DNA from: Bacillota bacterium
GTDB lineage: Bacteria > Bacillota > UBA4882 > UBA8346
NCBI GenBank assembly: GCA_023392595.1
Contig: JAEVYU010000016.1
Span: 1 to 64,000 of the forward strand
Direction: 5' to 3'
Length of the DNA: 64,000 bases
Both the position numbers and the translations under genes were made by a program. The notes beneath the pieces were generated by a model, which ran no database searches, was not told the DNA's origin, and worked only from the letters and a program-made list of their open reading frames with translations. This document shows, piece by piece, positions 1 to 8,449 of this stretch (the stretch's first letter is position 1; each line of letters starts with the position of its first letter).

Positions 1-103
1 GGTGGTTAGCGGGGATAAGTTCGTCTAAACTCGGAGGCAACAAAAATTGCTGATTCATGGTATATTCTTTAAACGTTACTTTGTTATTATTTCGTCTTTT
101 CAT
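1..103 (-). CDS. IS1182-type transposase, 5' end only (runs off the window)
   Basis: Reading leftward from an ATG at 103, the frame stays open to the window edge and gives about 34 residues. They include the stretch NQQFLLPPSLDELIPANH, which matches the conserved start of IS1182-family DDE transposases (a Phe-Lys-x-Tyr segment, then Leu-Pro-Pro-Ser-Leu-x-Glu-Leu-Ile-Pro). The transposase would catalyse cut-and-paste movement of the element. Only the N terminus is visible, so the catalytic residues cannot be assessed. A second ATG at 58 is possible, but the KVTFKEY segment before it fits the family start. The probable terminal repeat of the element lies upstream at 158-183. The family call is by recognition of the N-terminal motif. 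Confidence 0.75.
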   Translation of the reverse strand, partial: MKRRNNNKVTFKEYTMNQQFLLPPSLDELIPANH

Positions 104-157
104 GCCTCTATTTTACTATATTTCATGACCTTTTTCGATCCCTCACATGCAAAAAAA

Positions 158-183
158 GAGACTGTCTCTTTTGAGACAGCCCC
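158..183. repeat. Probable IS terminal inverted repeat with hairpin
   Basis: On the minus strand the segment begins GGGGCTGTCTC, then AAAA, then GAGACAGTCTC. It forms a 7-bp perfect stem (162-168 with 173-179) followed by a run of T. A GGGGCTGTCTC-type end is common at IS termini of this kind. It sits about 55 bp upstream of the transposase start, where the left end of the element is expected. It could also stop transcription entering the element. Confidence 0.5.
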
Positions 184-239
184 ATTTTTCTGCTGGCTAG
201 AAGACGCCTGAGGCAGAATTTCTTTCAATTTAGTTCAAT

Positions 240-268
240 AAAAAAGGGACTGACCTAAAAGTAGTCCC
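240..268 (-). terminator. Rho-independent terminator of the ABC operon
   Basis: On the minus strand GGGACT and AGTCCC form a 6-bp stem with an 11-nt loop, followed directly by TTTTTT. It lies about 40 bp past the stop codon of the permease/pseudo-peptidase gene. Confidence 0.7.
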
Positions 269-306
269 AGACATATATTCAAATTGCTGTCATAGTTTAT
301 TTTTAA

Positions 307-2583
307 TTATAGCCACTCTCGATTAAATGGATAAAGCATGACGCTAGATCTTATCTTTTGAGGTCTGGTTTCATCTATATATTGCGCGATACTTTTTAAC
401 CGCCGGCGGATTTCTTTCTTTTTTTCCTGTGTCAAGTTTGCTTTTTCCAACATCGTATTGATTACTTTGATGAATGTTTTCGGATAAATGGCGCCTGTTT
501 GATTATATATTTGAAAAAAGAAGCCCATCAGTTTATTGATAGACTTATCACCGAGCTTAGAACTTCGAATAGCATCCAGTGTCAAGAAGACATCACGGGC
601 AATCGGAACATCATCGATGCCTTCAATTAATAAATATCGATTGTAATATGCTCTACCGTTAATTTTTTCCATATATAAGGCGCGTCGATAAAGTCCTAGT
701 CCGGAAATAACGCCTGCTTTACCATTCTCATGAGTAGCATCATCTTGCTCCCAACGTTGTAAAATCGCAATATTATATAATATTTCACGAAAACCTAATC
801 TTTTCGGGCCAGCAAATATTGATAAACTTTGCTTACCGGTACGAAAGTATTGTTCCGGAATTAGCACTGTATCCGTAAGTGTCAAATTATTGGCGTAAAT
901 TCCATTTTCCTGAAAGAAAAAGAATGCGGGTATTTCAACCACTGTACCTATCTTCGAGCTTTCAACGCGGTCCGGTAGGAGTATACGTTGAAAAAACAGA
1001 TATGGCTCCGTCAAGGAATTTACGACTCCAGTAATTTTGGACTGATGTTGCCTATAACAATACACATTCAAAAAACCTTGCCGATTCGGAATTTCTCTTT
1101 TTTCGTGATAAAACGGACCCGTCATCAAGAATACATCCCGCCCGTGAAGGGAAACAAACTTGTAGCGCTGTTTATATTCCCCGGTTAATAATTCTCTTCC
1201 GGTCCATTCTAAATTGGTTACCGCCGAACTGTCACTGTCGAGGTCTACCGTCAATGAAAAAGGAACCGATGGATGCCGTGCGTGTTTGGCCCAAAGATTC
1301 GCCCCTAAGATGCTATCCCAGGGTTTAGCGTAGTATTTGCGCCGGTACAATGGATGTACACCTGGTACTGGATACCAGGCATACCCACTTCGTAACAAAG
1401 AAAAAGAAGGTGTCACAAAATTTACCGGTCCGGTAGGATGAGCCAATCCGTCGAACCACTCCCAGACTTGTCCCGAATAAGTAATCCCCAACTTCAGGGT
1501 TTTTCTTTGCTGGTATTCTGGAATACTCACTGTTAAATAAGAGCCATAACGGCGCCATTCGAGCTTTTTACCTGTTTCTGCCTCGACGACATCGGTTACC
1601 TTAAAATAATTGCGCAGTGTAAAAAAAAACATCTTGGACCGGATGTTGGGCAGTTTGAGTTTTAAGATGGCTTTTCCCTCCAGAGAATGAGAAACGGTAT
1701 GTAACTTAATTTTTAAATCGTACGATTCCAATACCGGAGTCTTTACCGCCGAGGCTTTGGTTGTAACTGCCTCTAACTCTTGAATTTCCTGCAATCCTAA
1801 ACAAAATTCCCTTTCTCTTTGAGTGTTTTCCCGATAGAACGTAACTCCTGCGCAAGAAGCAATCATGAGCCAAATCAAAAACACTGACACCAACTTGCAA
1901 TGAAGGATCTGTTCGCTCCGCTTTGCCATATGATATAAGACAACCCCTAAAACCAAAAAGATTGACGAAGCGATTTGAAAGACATAAAAAAGAAACAAGT
2001 CCGGTTGCAAAAAATATCCAAATGCAGTTGAGGGAGCCGTCAATCCCATTTCTCCATGTCCAAAGACAATAAGTGTGATCCACGATGGAAAATGAGATAA
2101 ATTGCTGGTGAAGTAAACTTCAAACAGCCAACCGATTCCAACAATCAGATAGAGTTTCCATAACCGTCGTGTAAACAAGCTGCATAAAAACACGAAACCG
2201 ATGGATGCCAAACAAAGTGTGATATATTTTAGCATTAGCAGGCCGAAATGCTGACAATTCAATAACCACTCCGCCGGTTCTATTTCAATTAAAAACCCTA
2301 AAACTAGAACGATCAAAGGCCAGATTGCCAACAAAAGAAAGAATACCGCCATGGCGCGAGCCAACCACAACTTAGCCGTAGAGTAAGGTAAGGTTGCAAA
2401 AATGATAGAAAAATTGGCTCTTTCATCTCTAGTTACAGTATTGATCACCATGAATTGGATCATCAAAACGTTCAGGCTAGGCAAGAATGCGGTCATTATT
2501 GCAAGTGATCCGAGCAACCAAAAAATTTTGCTTTTCAGATAAAATTTGATTTCACGGTGAACAAGCAGCCACAATTGATTCAT
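307..2583 (-). CDS. ABC-2 type permease fused to a degenerate M1-aminopeptidase-like domain
   Basis: Last gene of a five-gene operon. The N-terminal ~270 residues hold about six or seven hydrophobic segments, as in an ABC-2 permease. The remainder (~480 residues) is a large, probably extracytoplasmic domain that resembles the beta-sandwich and catalytic parts of M1 aminopeptidases. Where M1 enzymes have the zinc motif HExxH, this protein reads REILY, so both His are missing, and the downstream Glu ligand is not evident. Peptidase activity is therefore unlikely and a binding role is inferred. The open frame extends to a GTG at 2661, but the ATG at 2583 (MNQLWLLVHRE) gives a normal permease N terminus, so it is preferred (758 aa). 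Neither start has a strong ribosome site. The fold assignment is by recognition only. Confidence 0.65.
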   Translation of the reverse strand: MNQLWLLVHREIKFYLKSKIFWLLGSLAIMTAFLPSLNVLMIQFMVINTVTRDERANFSIIFATLPYSTAKLWLARAMAVFFLLLAIWPLIVLVLGFLIEIEPAEWLLNCQHFGLLMLKYITLCLASIGFVFLCSLFTRRLWKLYLIVGIGWLFEVYFTSNLSHFPSWITLIVFGHGEMGLTAPSTAFGYFLQPDLFLFYVFQIASSIFLVLGVVLYHMAKRSEQILHCKLVSVFLIWLMIASCAGVTFYRENTQREREFCLGLQEIQELEAVTTKASAVKTPVLESYDLKIKLHTVSHSLEGKAILKLKLPNIRSKMFFFTLRNYFKVTDVVEAETGKKLEWRRYGSYLTVSIPEYQQRKTLKLGITYSGQVWEWFDGLAHPTGPVNFVTPSFSLLRSGYAWYPVPGVHPLYRRKYYAKPWDSILGANLWAKHARHPSVPFSLTVDLDSDSSAVTNLEWTGRELLTGEYKQRYKFVSLHGRDVFLMTGPFYHEKREIPNRQGFLNVYCYRQHQSKITGVVNSLTEPYLFFQRILLPDRVESSKIGTVVEIPAFFFFQENGIYANNLTLTDTVLIPEQYFRTGKQSLSIFAGPKRLGFREILYNIAILQRWEQDDATHENGKAGVISGLGLYRRALYMEKINGRAYYNRYLLIEGIDDVPIARDVFLTLDAIRSSKLGDKSINKLMGFFFQIYNQTGAIYPKTFIKVINTMLEKANLTQEKKKEIRRRLKSIAQYIDETRPQKIRSSVMLYPFNREWL

Positions 2584-2732
2584 TGCGGATACTTTTCGCT
2601 TTATTCCACAACAATTCCTGCGAATTAACATAATAAGCATTACAAGCGACCATCCATTCACGAAAAGTCTATCCTATCCGACGAGCTTGGAAATCCGGCA
2701 AATTAGGATGATAACCCCTAAACCGCTTCTAT

Positions 2733-3572
2733 CTATCGATTCTCACAACTTGAGAGTATAGCCCGATACCCTTGCTCCACCATGTCGCGCCAATGCCCTT
2801 CATCCGCAATATTCTTAAAAAAAGCTGTCTGCCGCATTGGCGGTTCAGAACGGGCCATAAGTTCGGCAGGCGTTCCCCAAAACCGGCATTCGCCACATCC
2901 CAGTATCAGCACTTGATCCGCACAATAAGTGTCGGTAATCAGTGAAGAAGCCCAGATCACTACTTGCTCCTGTCCGAGCTCAACAAGCATTCTCCGAAGA
3001 TTATTTCTAGAATCCGGATCGAGTCCGGCTGTCGGTTCATCCAGTATCAATATTGGAGGATTACCTAGCAGCGCTTGTGCAATCCCAACCTTCTGGCGCA
3101 TACCCCGGGAATATGTCCCAACTTTTCGGTCCGCCACCGCGAACAAACCCATTCGTTGTAATACTTCCTCTACATTGCATTTCCGGGTTTCATTATCCAT
3201 AATTCCTTTTAGCAAAGCAATATAGTCTAGCATTTCCCGGGCAGTCAATTGAGGATAAAAGCCAAAAACTTGCGGTAAATACCCGATGTTTTGACGCAAA
3301 ACCGACGGTCTGGCCGCTTGACCGTCAATGAGTACTCTACCGGTATCCGGGAGGATGAATCCGTCCAAAACTTGCAATAATGTTGACTTTCCCGAACCAT
3401 TCGGACCTAATATCACATGGACCCCGCACGAAAAACTACCGGTAATATTCTTGAGCAAAGGTCTACCTTCAGCCTCAGAACACAACCGCCGTTTCAAACA
3501 ACCTACGGCGCGTTTCCATAAACTGCCCTGTTTCTTACCCTCAACGGTAAGATCCTCGATTTGAATCAACAT
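2733..3572 (-). CDS. ABC transporter ATP-binding protein (first of two; H-loop His absent)
   Basis: Cytoplasmic ATPase of an ABC-2 exporter (279 aa). Visible motifs in order: Walker A GPNGSGKST (~residue 56), a Q-loop in YLPQ, signature YSRGMRQ in the LSGGQ position, and Walker B LILDEPTAGLD. The switch segment reads WASSLITD, with Leu (codon CTG) where ABC ATPases have the catalytic His. A basic, Lys/Arg-rich insertion of about 25 residues lies near the N terminus (WKRAVGCLKRRL). The gene lies 18 bp after the second ATPase gene and about 150 bp before the permease. With one impaired site and a complete partner, the pair may form an asymmetric heterodimer. The substrate is unknown. Confidence 0.88.
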   Translation of the reverse strand: MLIQIEDLTVEGKKQGSLWKRAVGCLKRRLCSEAEGRPLLKNITGSFSCGVHVILGPNGSGKSTLLQVLDGFILPDTGRVLIDGQAARPSVLRQNIGYLPQVFGFYPQLTAREMLDYIALLKGIMDNETRKCNVEEVLQRMGLFAVADRKVGTYSRGMRQKVGIAQALLGNPPILILDEPTAGLDPDSRNNLRRMLVELGQEQVVIWASSLITDTYCADQVLILGCGECRFWGTPAELMARSEPPMRQTAFFKNIADEGHWRDMVEQGYRAILSSCENR

Positions 3573-3590
3573 AGAGTCCTACCTCTTTTT

Positions 3591-4454
3591 TCACTTACAA
3601 TGTCGTAACCAAAAAATATAAGCATCCTCCAAATCAGGAGCTATAGCAGTGGCTCCCGGAATAGCCGGCTTGTTCTCGCTAATTATTTTCCATCGACAGC
3701 GATCACCTTCCAAAATGACGGTGCTGGTCATATATTTATTATGTTCTCTAAACCATTCACTTTTCGAAGTCTCTACCGACCAAACTTGTCCCTGAGCTTT
3801 ATTCAAAAATTCGTCCGGCGGGCCCACAAACCGTAGCATTCCCTCAACAAGGAGCAATAGTCCGGCCATTGACATTCTTTCCATGATATGGCTGCTGATA
3901 AAGATTATCCTATCCCGCGATATCCTAACTAAAAGCTTTCTGACTTGATCGGTCTCTTCCGGATCGAGCCCGCAGAATGGCTCATCCAGAACCAAAACCC
4001 CCGGGTCGTTAAGCAGCGCTTGTGCCAACCCCAGACGCTGTTTTTGGCCCACCGACCAAGTGCTAATTTTCTTGATGCATTGTTGTTGGATTCCTAAAAG
4101 TTCAGTTACATAATCGGCTCTTTCCTGACCCCACTGGTGACTAATACCTTTTAGACCGGCTATATACCGTAAAAATTCCCTGCCGGTCATATGGTCATAG
4201 AAACCTAAATTCTGAGGTAAATATCCAAGGCCAAACTTATATCCCGGTAAATCGGAATACACATTCCGCTCGTTAAATACAATATCTCCGGTATCAGGAC
4301 GCATAATAGCGGCAATAACTCGAAGTAAGGTCGATTTACCGGCCCCATTGGGCCCGATAAGCATATGCAGCCCCTTATCCAGACCGAAAGTTACTCTATC
4401 CAATACAAAATCGGTCCCGCGAAACCGTTTGCTTACTTCATGAAGTTGTATCAT
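3591..4454 (-). CDS. ABC transporter ATP-binding protein (second, motifs complete)
   Basis: 287-aa ABC-2 ATPase with Walker A GPNGAGKST, Q-loop YLPQ, signature WSVGQKQR, Walker B LVLDEPFCGLD and an intact switch His in ISSHIMER. A C-terminal ~80-residue extension with beta-strand character follows the nucleotide-binding domain, as in bacitracin/BcrA-like exporters. The start has a good ribosome site (GGAGG, 7 nt before ATG). It lies 24 bp downstream of the membrane-protein gene and just upstream of the other ATPase, so all should be co-transcribed. Likely role: energising export or sensing together with the permease-peptidase fusion. Substrate unknown. Confidence 0.88.
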   Translation of the reverse strand: MIQLHEVSKRFRGTDFVLDRVTFGLDKGLHMLIGPNGAGKSTLLRVIAAIMRPDTGDIVFNERNVYSDLPGYKFGLGYLPQNLGFYDHMTGREFLRYIAGLKGISHQWGQERADYVTELLGIQQQCIKKISTWSVGQKQRLGLAQALLNDPGVLVLDEPFCGLDPEETDQVRKLLVRISRDRIIFISSHIMERMSMAGLLLLVEGMLRFVGPPDEFLNKAQGQVWSVETSKSEWFREHNKYMTSTVILEGDRCRWKIISENKPAIPGATAIAPDLEDAYIFWLRHCK

Positions 4455-4478
4455 GTACTGACCTCCATTGTCAGCCGC

Positions 4479-5408
4479 TTAATCGCATTGATCATCATTC
4501 GCCAGCTCCGAAGCGGATTTCCAATGCAGGTACGCATAGATTAATAACAGCGCCCCGATCCCCATACTGATAAAATCTGCAAAAATCGCCATGGGTTTGG
4601 GTAACAGCAGCGCAGCTAGCGGTCCTTTCTGACTGGCCGCCAATTGTAACAGCCATACAGTCGCAGCGACCAGACAGCCACCCACAATTCCAAACCGTAA
4701 CGATACCGCCAAGGCGATACCCAATACCAACAGCAAAGGAGCAAACCAACTGACGATCACTTGCCATAACATTTGACCCTGATAGTAACTGACAAAGGGA
4801 GTGGCCATGAAACACAATAAAACGTCATAACAAAGCACGACGAACAATCGAGCTGTTGCAAGCTGGGCAGGTGAGTAGGGACAAGCAATTTCAAGCTCAA
4901 GGGTTCCGCTTAACCTAGCCCGAAACTCATAAAAAACGGTCAAAATACCTAAGACCGGAGAAGCATTCGCCAAAAAAAGCAACATATCCCCATTCACCGC
5001 TTTGGTGATCGTGAGTCCGGCGATCAAAGCCACTAGCGATACTAAAATAAACCCTTTACTGAGCAACATCGCTTGCGGCTGTATCAGCTGTAATATTATG
5101 GGTAACCTGTGTCGCTTAAAAATGCCGGTTTTTACGGAAGCAGGCATTTCAATCCCAGGGAAAGTTTCCCGGGCGCCGGTCATTGTCCTGGAAGTCAACG
5201 GGACCTTAACATCTTCTGGGATCAAAACCGATTCTTTCGCTACAATGGGTTTAAGAAAGGAGAGCAACGCTTCCGTGGACTCGGCAGAAGGAGCATCTAC
5301 AATATGCTGATCAAGGCGTTTCATGGTCCAAATCAGATCGACCCTTTCCATATCTTCGCCCAACTCGGTAAGAATCTGCTCTTTTTTGTTACTCGGCTGC
5401 TTTTCCAT
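4479..5408 (-). CDS. Membrane protein of the sigma/ABC operon (possible anti-sigma or permease subunit)
   Basis: 309 aa, not recognised as a named family. The first ~105 residues are hydrophilic. They are followed by about six hydrophobic segments (for example FILVSLVALIAGL and LFVVLCYDVLLCF) and a short charged tail. The gene start overlaps the end of the ECF sigma gene by 20 bp, which suggests translational coupling. That position is where anti-sigma factors usually sit, but the His-x3-Cys-x2-Cys zinc motif of common anti-sigma proteins is absent. It could instead be an ABC-2 permease subunit for the two ATPases encoded next. Function is inferred from context only. Confidence 0.6.
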   Translation of the reverse strand: MEKQPSNKKEQILTELGEDMERVDLIWTMKRLDQHIVDAPSAESTEALLSFLKPIVAKESVLIPEDVKVPLTSRTMTGARETFPGIEMPASVKTGIFKRHRLPIILQLIQPQAMLLSKGFILVSLVALIAGLTITKAVNGDMLLFLANASPVLGILTVFYEFRARLSGTLELEIACPYSPAQLATARLFVVLCYDVLLCFMATPFVSYYQGQMLWQVIVSWFAPLLLVLGIALAVSLRFGIVGGCLVAATVWLLQLAASQKGPLAALLLPKPMAIFADFISMGIGALLLIYAYLHWKSASELANDDQCD

Positions 5409-5955
5409 TGGAATTCTCCTCTCTCGAAAACATGGTCTTCATCTTATGCAAAGCTGTTGAAAGCCTTGATTTTACGGTCCCTAGCGGTATTTGAAGGGTC
5501 AAGGCGATTTCTTCAAGTTTAAGCTCCTGGTAATAACGGAGTATCAATACTTCCCGATATATTTCCTCCAGATTTTTAAGTATATTCACGACCGCTGCCT
5601 GTTCGGATTTTTCCAAGAATGCCGATTCCGGGGTTTCCATAGTCACCGCGATCTCACCCTCCATCTCCAAACCCGGTCTGTCTCTTTGCACATACGCCTT
5701 TTTTAAATAGTCTTTGTAAGTATTGGAGGCGATGGTATAAATCCAGGGACGGAAAGGCAAATCCGGCTTATACTGATGGATATGCCGACAGACCTTGATG
5801 AATACTTCCTGGGTAATGTCGGCCGCGATGTGGTAATCACTACTCATTCTCACAATATAAGCGTGAATCGGTTCATGGTAACGCCGGACAATGTCTTCAA
5901 GCGCCGCTGTATTCCCATGCTGTAACTGTTTTGCTAATTCTTCGTCTAAAAACAA
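5389..5955 (-). CDS. ECF (extracytoplasmic function) RNA polymerase sigma factor
   Basis: 188 aa with sigma region 2 (~residues 20-90, including the DITQEVFIKVCRH and RPWIYTIASN segments) and sigma region 4 (~125-175, EEIALTLQIPLGTVKSRL helix-turn-helix). It directs RNA polymerase to a small regulon, which often includes its own operon. First gene of the operon that continues with a membrane protein, two ABC ATPases and the permease/pseudo-peptidase. The start appears to be TTG: an in-frame stop lies just upstream, and a GGTGAGG ribosome site precedes it at a short spacing. Antimicrobial or envelope-stress sensing is the usual role of such modules and is inferred here. Confidence 0.88.
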   Translation of the reverse strand: MFLDEELAKQLQHGNTAALEDIVRRYHEPIHAYIVRMSSDYHIAADITQEVFIKVCRHIHQYKPDLPFRPWIYTIASNTYKDYLKKAYVQRDRPGLEMEGEIAVTMETPESAFLEKSEQAAVVNILKNLEEIYREVLILRYYQELKLEEIALTLQIPLGTVKSRLSTALHKMKTMFSREENSNGKAAE

Positions 5956-6372
5956 GCATCCTCACCCGTTCTCATACTTCTATTACGACCTCAATAAGCA
6001 TAACGTTCTCGTCCCCGTCTATAAAATTCATAATCATCAGAAATCGATAATTTGGAGAGTTATTTTCGCTATTTATTCGGTATATCCTGGCGAAAAATAC
6101 ATTTTTTTGGGATCCTCTGTTTCTCCCGCTTAATGCGGGAATAATATCACTTTTTAAAACCTCTCCCGTTTGATTCAATCTTTGAGTCAATCCCATGAAA
6201 AAGTTCAATTCATCCTTTATTATTGTGAAACTTTAGGGCTAATCCAGCGTTTATCTTCATAGTTACTCTTGAATTTATCAAATTTAACTTTGCTTGGTAT
6301 ACTTTTTCTTCTATAATTATTTATGGTATTCGTAAACCAATAAGTGCCTACCATAAGAAAGAGGGATTTGAT
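5956..6372. other. Divergent intergenic region, sigma operon / zinc-ribbon gene
   Basis: 417 bp without a convincing gene. It must hold the leftward promoter of the ECF operon and the rightward promoter of the zinc-ribbon gene. A 78-codon minus-strand frame (5972-6208) lacks a ribosome site and recognisable content. I could not pick out a clear ECF-type -35/-10 pair. Confidence 0.5.
6295..6303 (+). promoter_or_regulatory. Extended -10 promoter element
   Basis: TGG followed by TATACT matches the extended -10 form (TGnTATAAT-like). It lies 70 bp upstream of the zinc-ribbon gene. No good -35 hexamer at 16-18 bp is visible, which extended -10 promoters tolerate. Confidence 0.4.
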
Positions 6373-6729
6373 ATGTCTTGTATACATTGCGGCGCCGAAA
6401 CAAAACCCGGAGAGGATATTTGTAACAATTGCCGGCGCCAGCCGGAAGTCACGGTATTATCCCCCGGCGAACGGGAAAATTTTCAAGGATTAACGATTGA
6501 ACAGGCTCAAACCAGTAAAGACTATCACCATTCCGATGCGGATGAATCCAATCCCCGTCCCCATGTGTTTGTGCGACAATTCAGTTTTGGCTCGGGAAAA
6601 GGAAGTCTTTTGCTGAAGCTTTTATTGGGCGCCGTTTTTCTGGTGGTGATCATTCTGGCTTTACCGGTAGCCTTGATTTTTTTGGCGTTTTTCATCATCA
6701 ACTGGTTATTCCTTCGTTCTTCACGATAG
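6373..6729 (+). CDS. Zinc-ribbon membrane protein
   Basis: 118 aa. The N terminus has a zinc-ribbon knuckle pair, CIHCG and CNNCR (residues 3-6 and 17-20). A polar linker of about 55 residues follows, then a strongly hydrophobic C-terminal region (~residues 75-113) long enough for one or two membrane spans. Four-Cys ribbon plus a C-terminal membrane anchor is a common architecture of small uncharacterised Bacillota proteins. The next gene on the same strand, a glycosyltransferase, starts 64 bp later and may be co-transcribed. No enzymatic function can be read from the sequence. Confidence 0.75.
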   Translation: MSCIHCGAETKPGEDICNNCRRQPEVTVLSPGERENFQGLTIEQAQTSKDYHHSDADESNPRPHVFVRQFSFGSGKGSLLLKLLLGAVFLVVIILALPVALIFLAFFIINWLFLRSSR

Positions 6730-6793
6730 CTCGATTCACTAAATTACTTTTAGAACAGCTCCTTTCCTGCCACAATTGATTTGGAGGTTACCG

Positions 6794-8434
6794 ATGATTT
6801 CTTTAATGGAAAAATTACCGACCAAAAAAATTCTTTTTTTGATTGTCTTGTTATTTATCCCTTTATTCCTGTTTTATCTGGGAACCCCTAGTTTATGGGA
6901 TGAAGATGAAAGCGTCTATACGGAAATTTCCCGGCAGATGATTTTACGCCACGATCCGGTGGGCACCTATTTTAACTATGCCCCCCGCTATGACAAACCC
7001 CCCCTTAACTTTTGGATTACCGCGGCTTTCTATAAAGGATTCGGCATGAATGAATTCACCTCCCGGATCCCTTCCGCCATTTTCGCTTTTCTATGCCTGA
7101 TATTAGCCTATTTATTCGGCAAAAAGCTCTTTAATAAAAAAACCGGTATCATTGCAGCTTTAATGCTGGGTACCGGTTTCCTGTTTTTTATTGAATCGCA
7201 GATGGCTCTGATTGATACGACTTTGACTTTTCTGATCGGGCTGACGCTCTATTTTTTCTATCAAAGCATGGTTGAAAATAAACCCCTTTTTTTGGTGTTG
7301 ATGGGTATTCCTCTCGGCCTCAGTATTCTGGCCAAAGGGCCGGTAGCCTTAGTGATTACGGGCGCCACTGGTCTTGCCTTTTGGTCCTTTCTGACCCTTC
7401 AAAAAAAGACTTCCGGACGTTCGCTGTGGAATTGGTATTTGCTCGGAGGTTTCGCCATCGCCGCGGCCATCTGTCTGCCTTGGTACCTATCCATGGGATT
7501 TCGCTATGGAATGGACTTTATCCAAAGCCATTTCGGGTATCACATGTTCAAACGTTTCACTGAGCCCATTGAAAAACATGGGGGTGGCTGGTACTACAAT
7601 TTCTATTACATCGTTTTATTGTTCATCGGCTTTATGCCTTGGAGTGCCTTTATTCCCGGTTCTTTAAAGCTTGCCGTGAAGCGTTGGTCGGAGACGGCTA
7701 TTTTTTTCATCTTATCCTGGGCCGTGATTACTTTCGCCTTCTTTACCATTGCTCAAACCAAACTACCCGGCTATACCCTCCCTTTATTTCTACCGGTGGC
7801 CCTGTTGATGGCCCATTGGTGGGAAGGGCTTTTATCAGGTTCCGGACTTCAGGCCAATCCTTGGTGGGGAATTATCATTGAACTGTTGATCGTTTTGGGT
7901 GTGGTTACCCTGATTGCCACCCATCGCAGCGCCCTACCCCAAGGTTATCAAAACTCAATCTGGGTGCTGTTCCTATTACCGCTAAGTTTAATCATTGGAG
8001 TCTTTTTAATCTGGTTTTGGCGAAAAACCAATAACGGCTATGAACCCTTTTTTAACGTCACATTCTTTGGATATTACCTTTTATGGGCTTTATTCATTCT
8101 TTTACTGGTCCCCATCGTTGAAAACGGTAAACCGGTGAAATATCTGGCGGCCGAACTAAGGCCCTACCTTACCCGGCAGGATCAAGTGATTGATACCATC
8201 GATGGCAGTTTTTCGACTCCCTTTTACACCCGGCACCGAATCCTTTTTATCAGACAGGATTCCAAGTTGATGTTCTATTTTCAACCACAGAAGGGGGGGC
8301 AGGGGCGGGTATTTGCATTTGTAAAAGAAACATCCCTCCAATACCTGAAGCAACACCATATTCCCTATTACCAATTCTCCCATTTCGGTTCGGGGTATTT
8401 AATTACCAATCAACCGGTGGAAAAAGGCCCATAA
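6794..8434 (+). CDS. ArnT/PMT-like membrane glycosyltransferase (GT-C fold, PMT_2 type)
   Basis: 546 aa with about 11-12 hydrophobic segments. The first outer loop holds PSLWDEDESVYTEI, with the acidic residues used for metal and lipid-phosphate sugar binding in GT-C enzymes. YDKPPLNFW and LAKGPVAL follow, both hallmarks of the ArnT/PMT_2 family. Such enzymes move a sugar from a polyprenyl-phosphate donor to lipid or protein on the outer membrane face. The start is the ATG at 6794, six bases after GGAGG; the upstream TTG at 6776 lies before that ribosome site. The acceptor and sugar are unknown. The downstream gene is convergent with only 15 bp between them and no visible terminator. Confidence 0.85.
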   Translation: MISLMEKLPTKKILFLIVLLFIPLFLFYLGTPSLWDEDESVYTEISRQMILRHDPVGTYFNYAPRYDKPPLNFWITAAFYKGFGMNEFTSRIPSAIFAFLCLILAYLFGKKLFNKKTGIIAALMLGTGFLFFIESQMALIDTTLTFLIGLTLYFFYQSMVENKPLFLVLMGIPLGLSILAKGPVALVITGATGLAFWSFLTLQKKTSGRSLWNWYLLGGFAIAAAICLPWYLSMGFRYGMDFIQSHFGYHMFKRFTEPIEKHGGGWYYNFYYIVLLFIGFMPWSAFIPGSLKLAVKRWSETAIFFILSWAVITFAFFTIAQTKLPGYTLPLFLPVALLMAHWWEGLLSGSGLQANPWWGIIIELLIVLGVVTLIATHRSALPQGYQNSIWVLFLLPLSLIIGVFLIWFWRKTNNGYEPFFNVTFFGYYLLWALFILLLVPIVENGKPVKYLAAELRPYLTRQDQVIDTIDGSFSTPFYTRHRILFIRQDSKLMFYFQPQKGGQGRVFAFVKETSLQYLKQHHIPYYQFSHFGSGYLITNQPVEKGP

Positions 8435-8449
8435 ATCGTATTTTCAGTT

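Noticed and set aside
5972..6208. 78-codon minus-strand frame upstream of the sigma factor
   Set aside because: No ribosome site, no recognisable pattern, and it lies where the sigma promoter must be.
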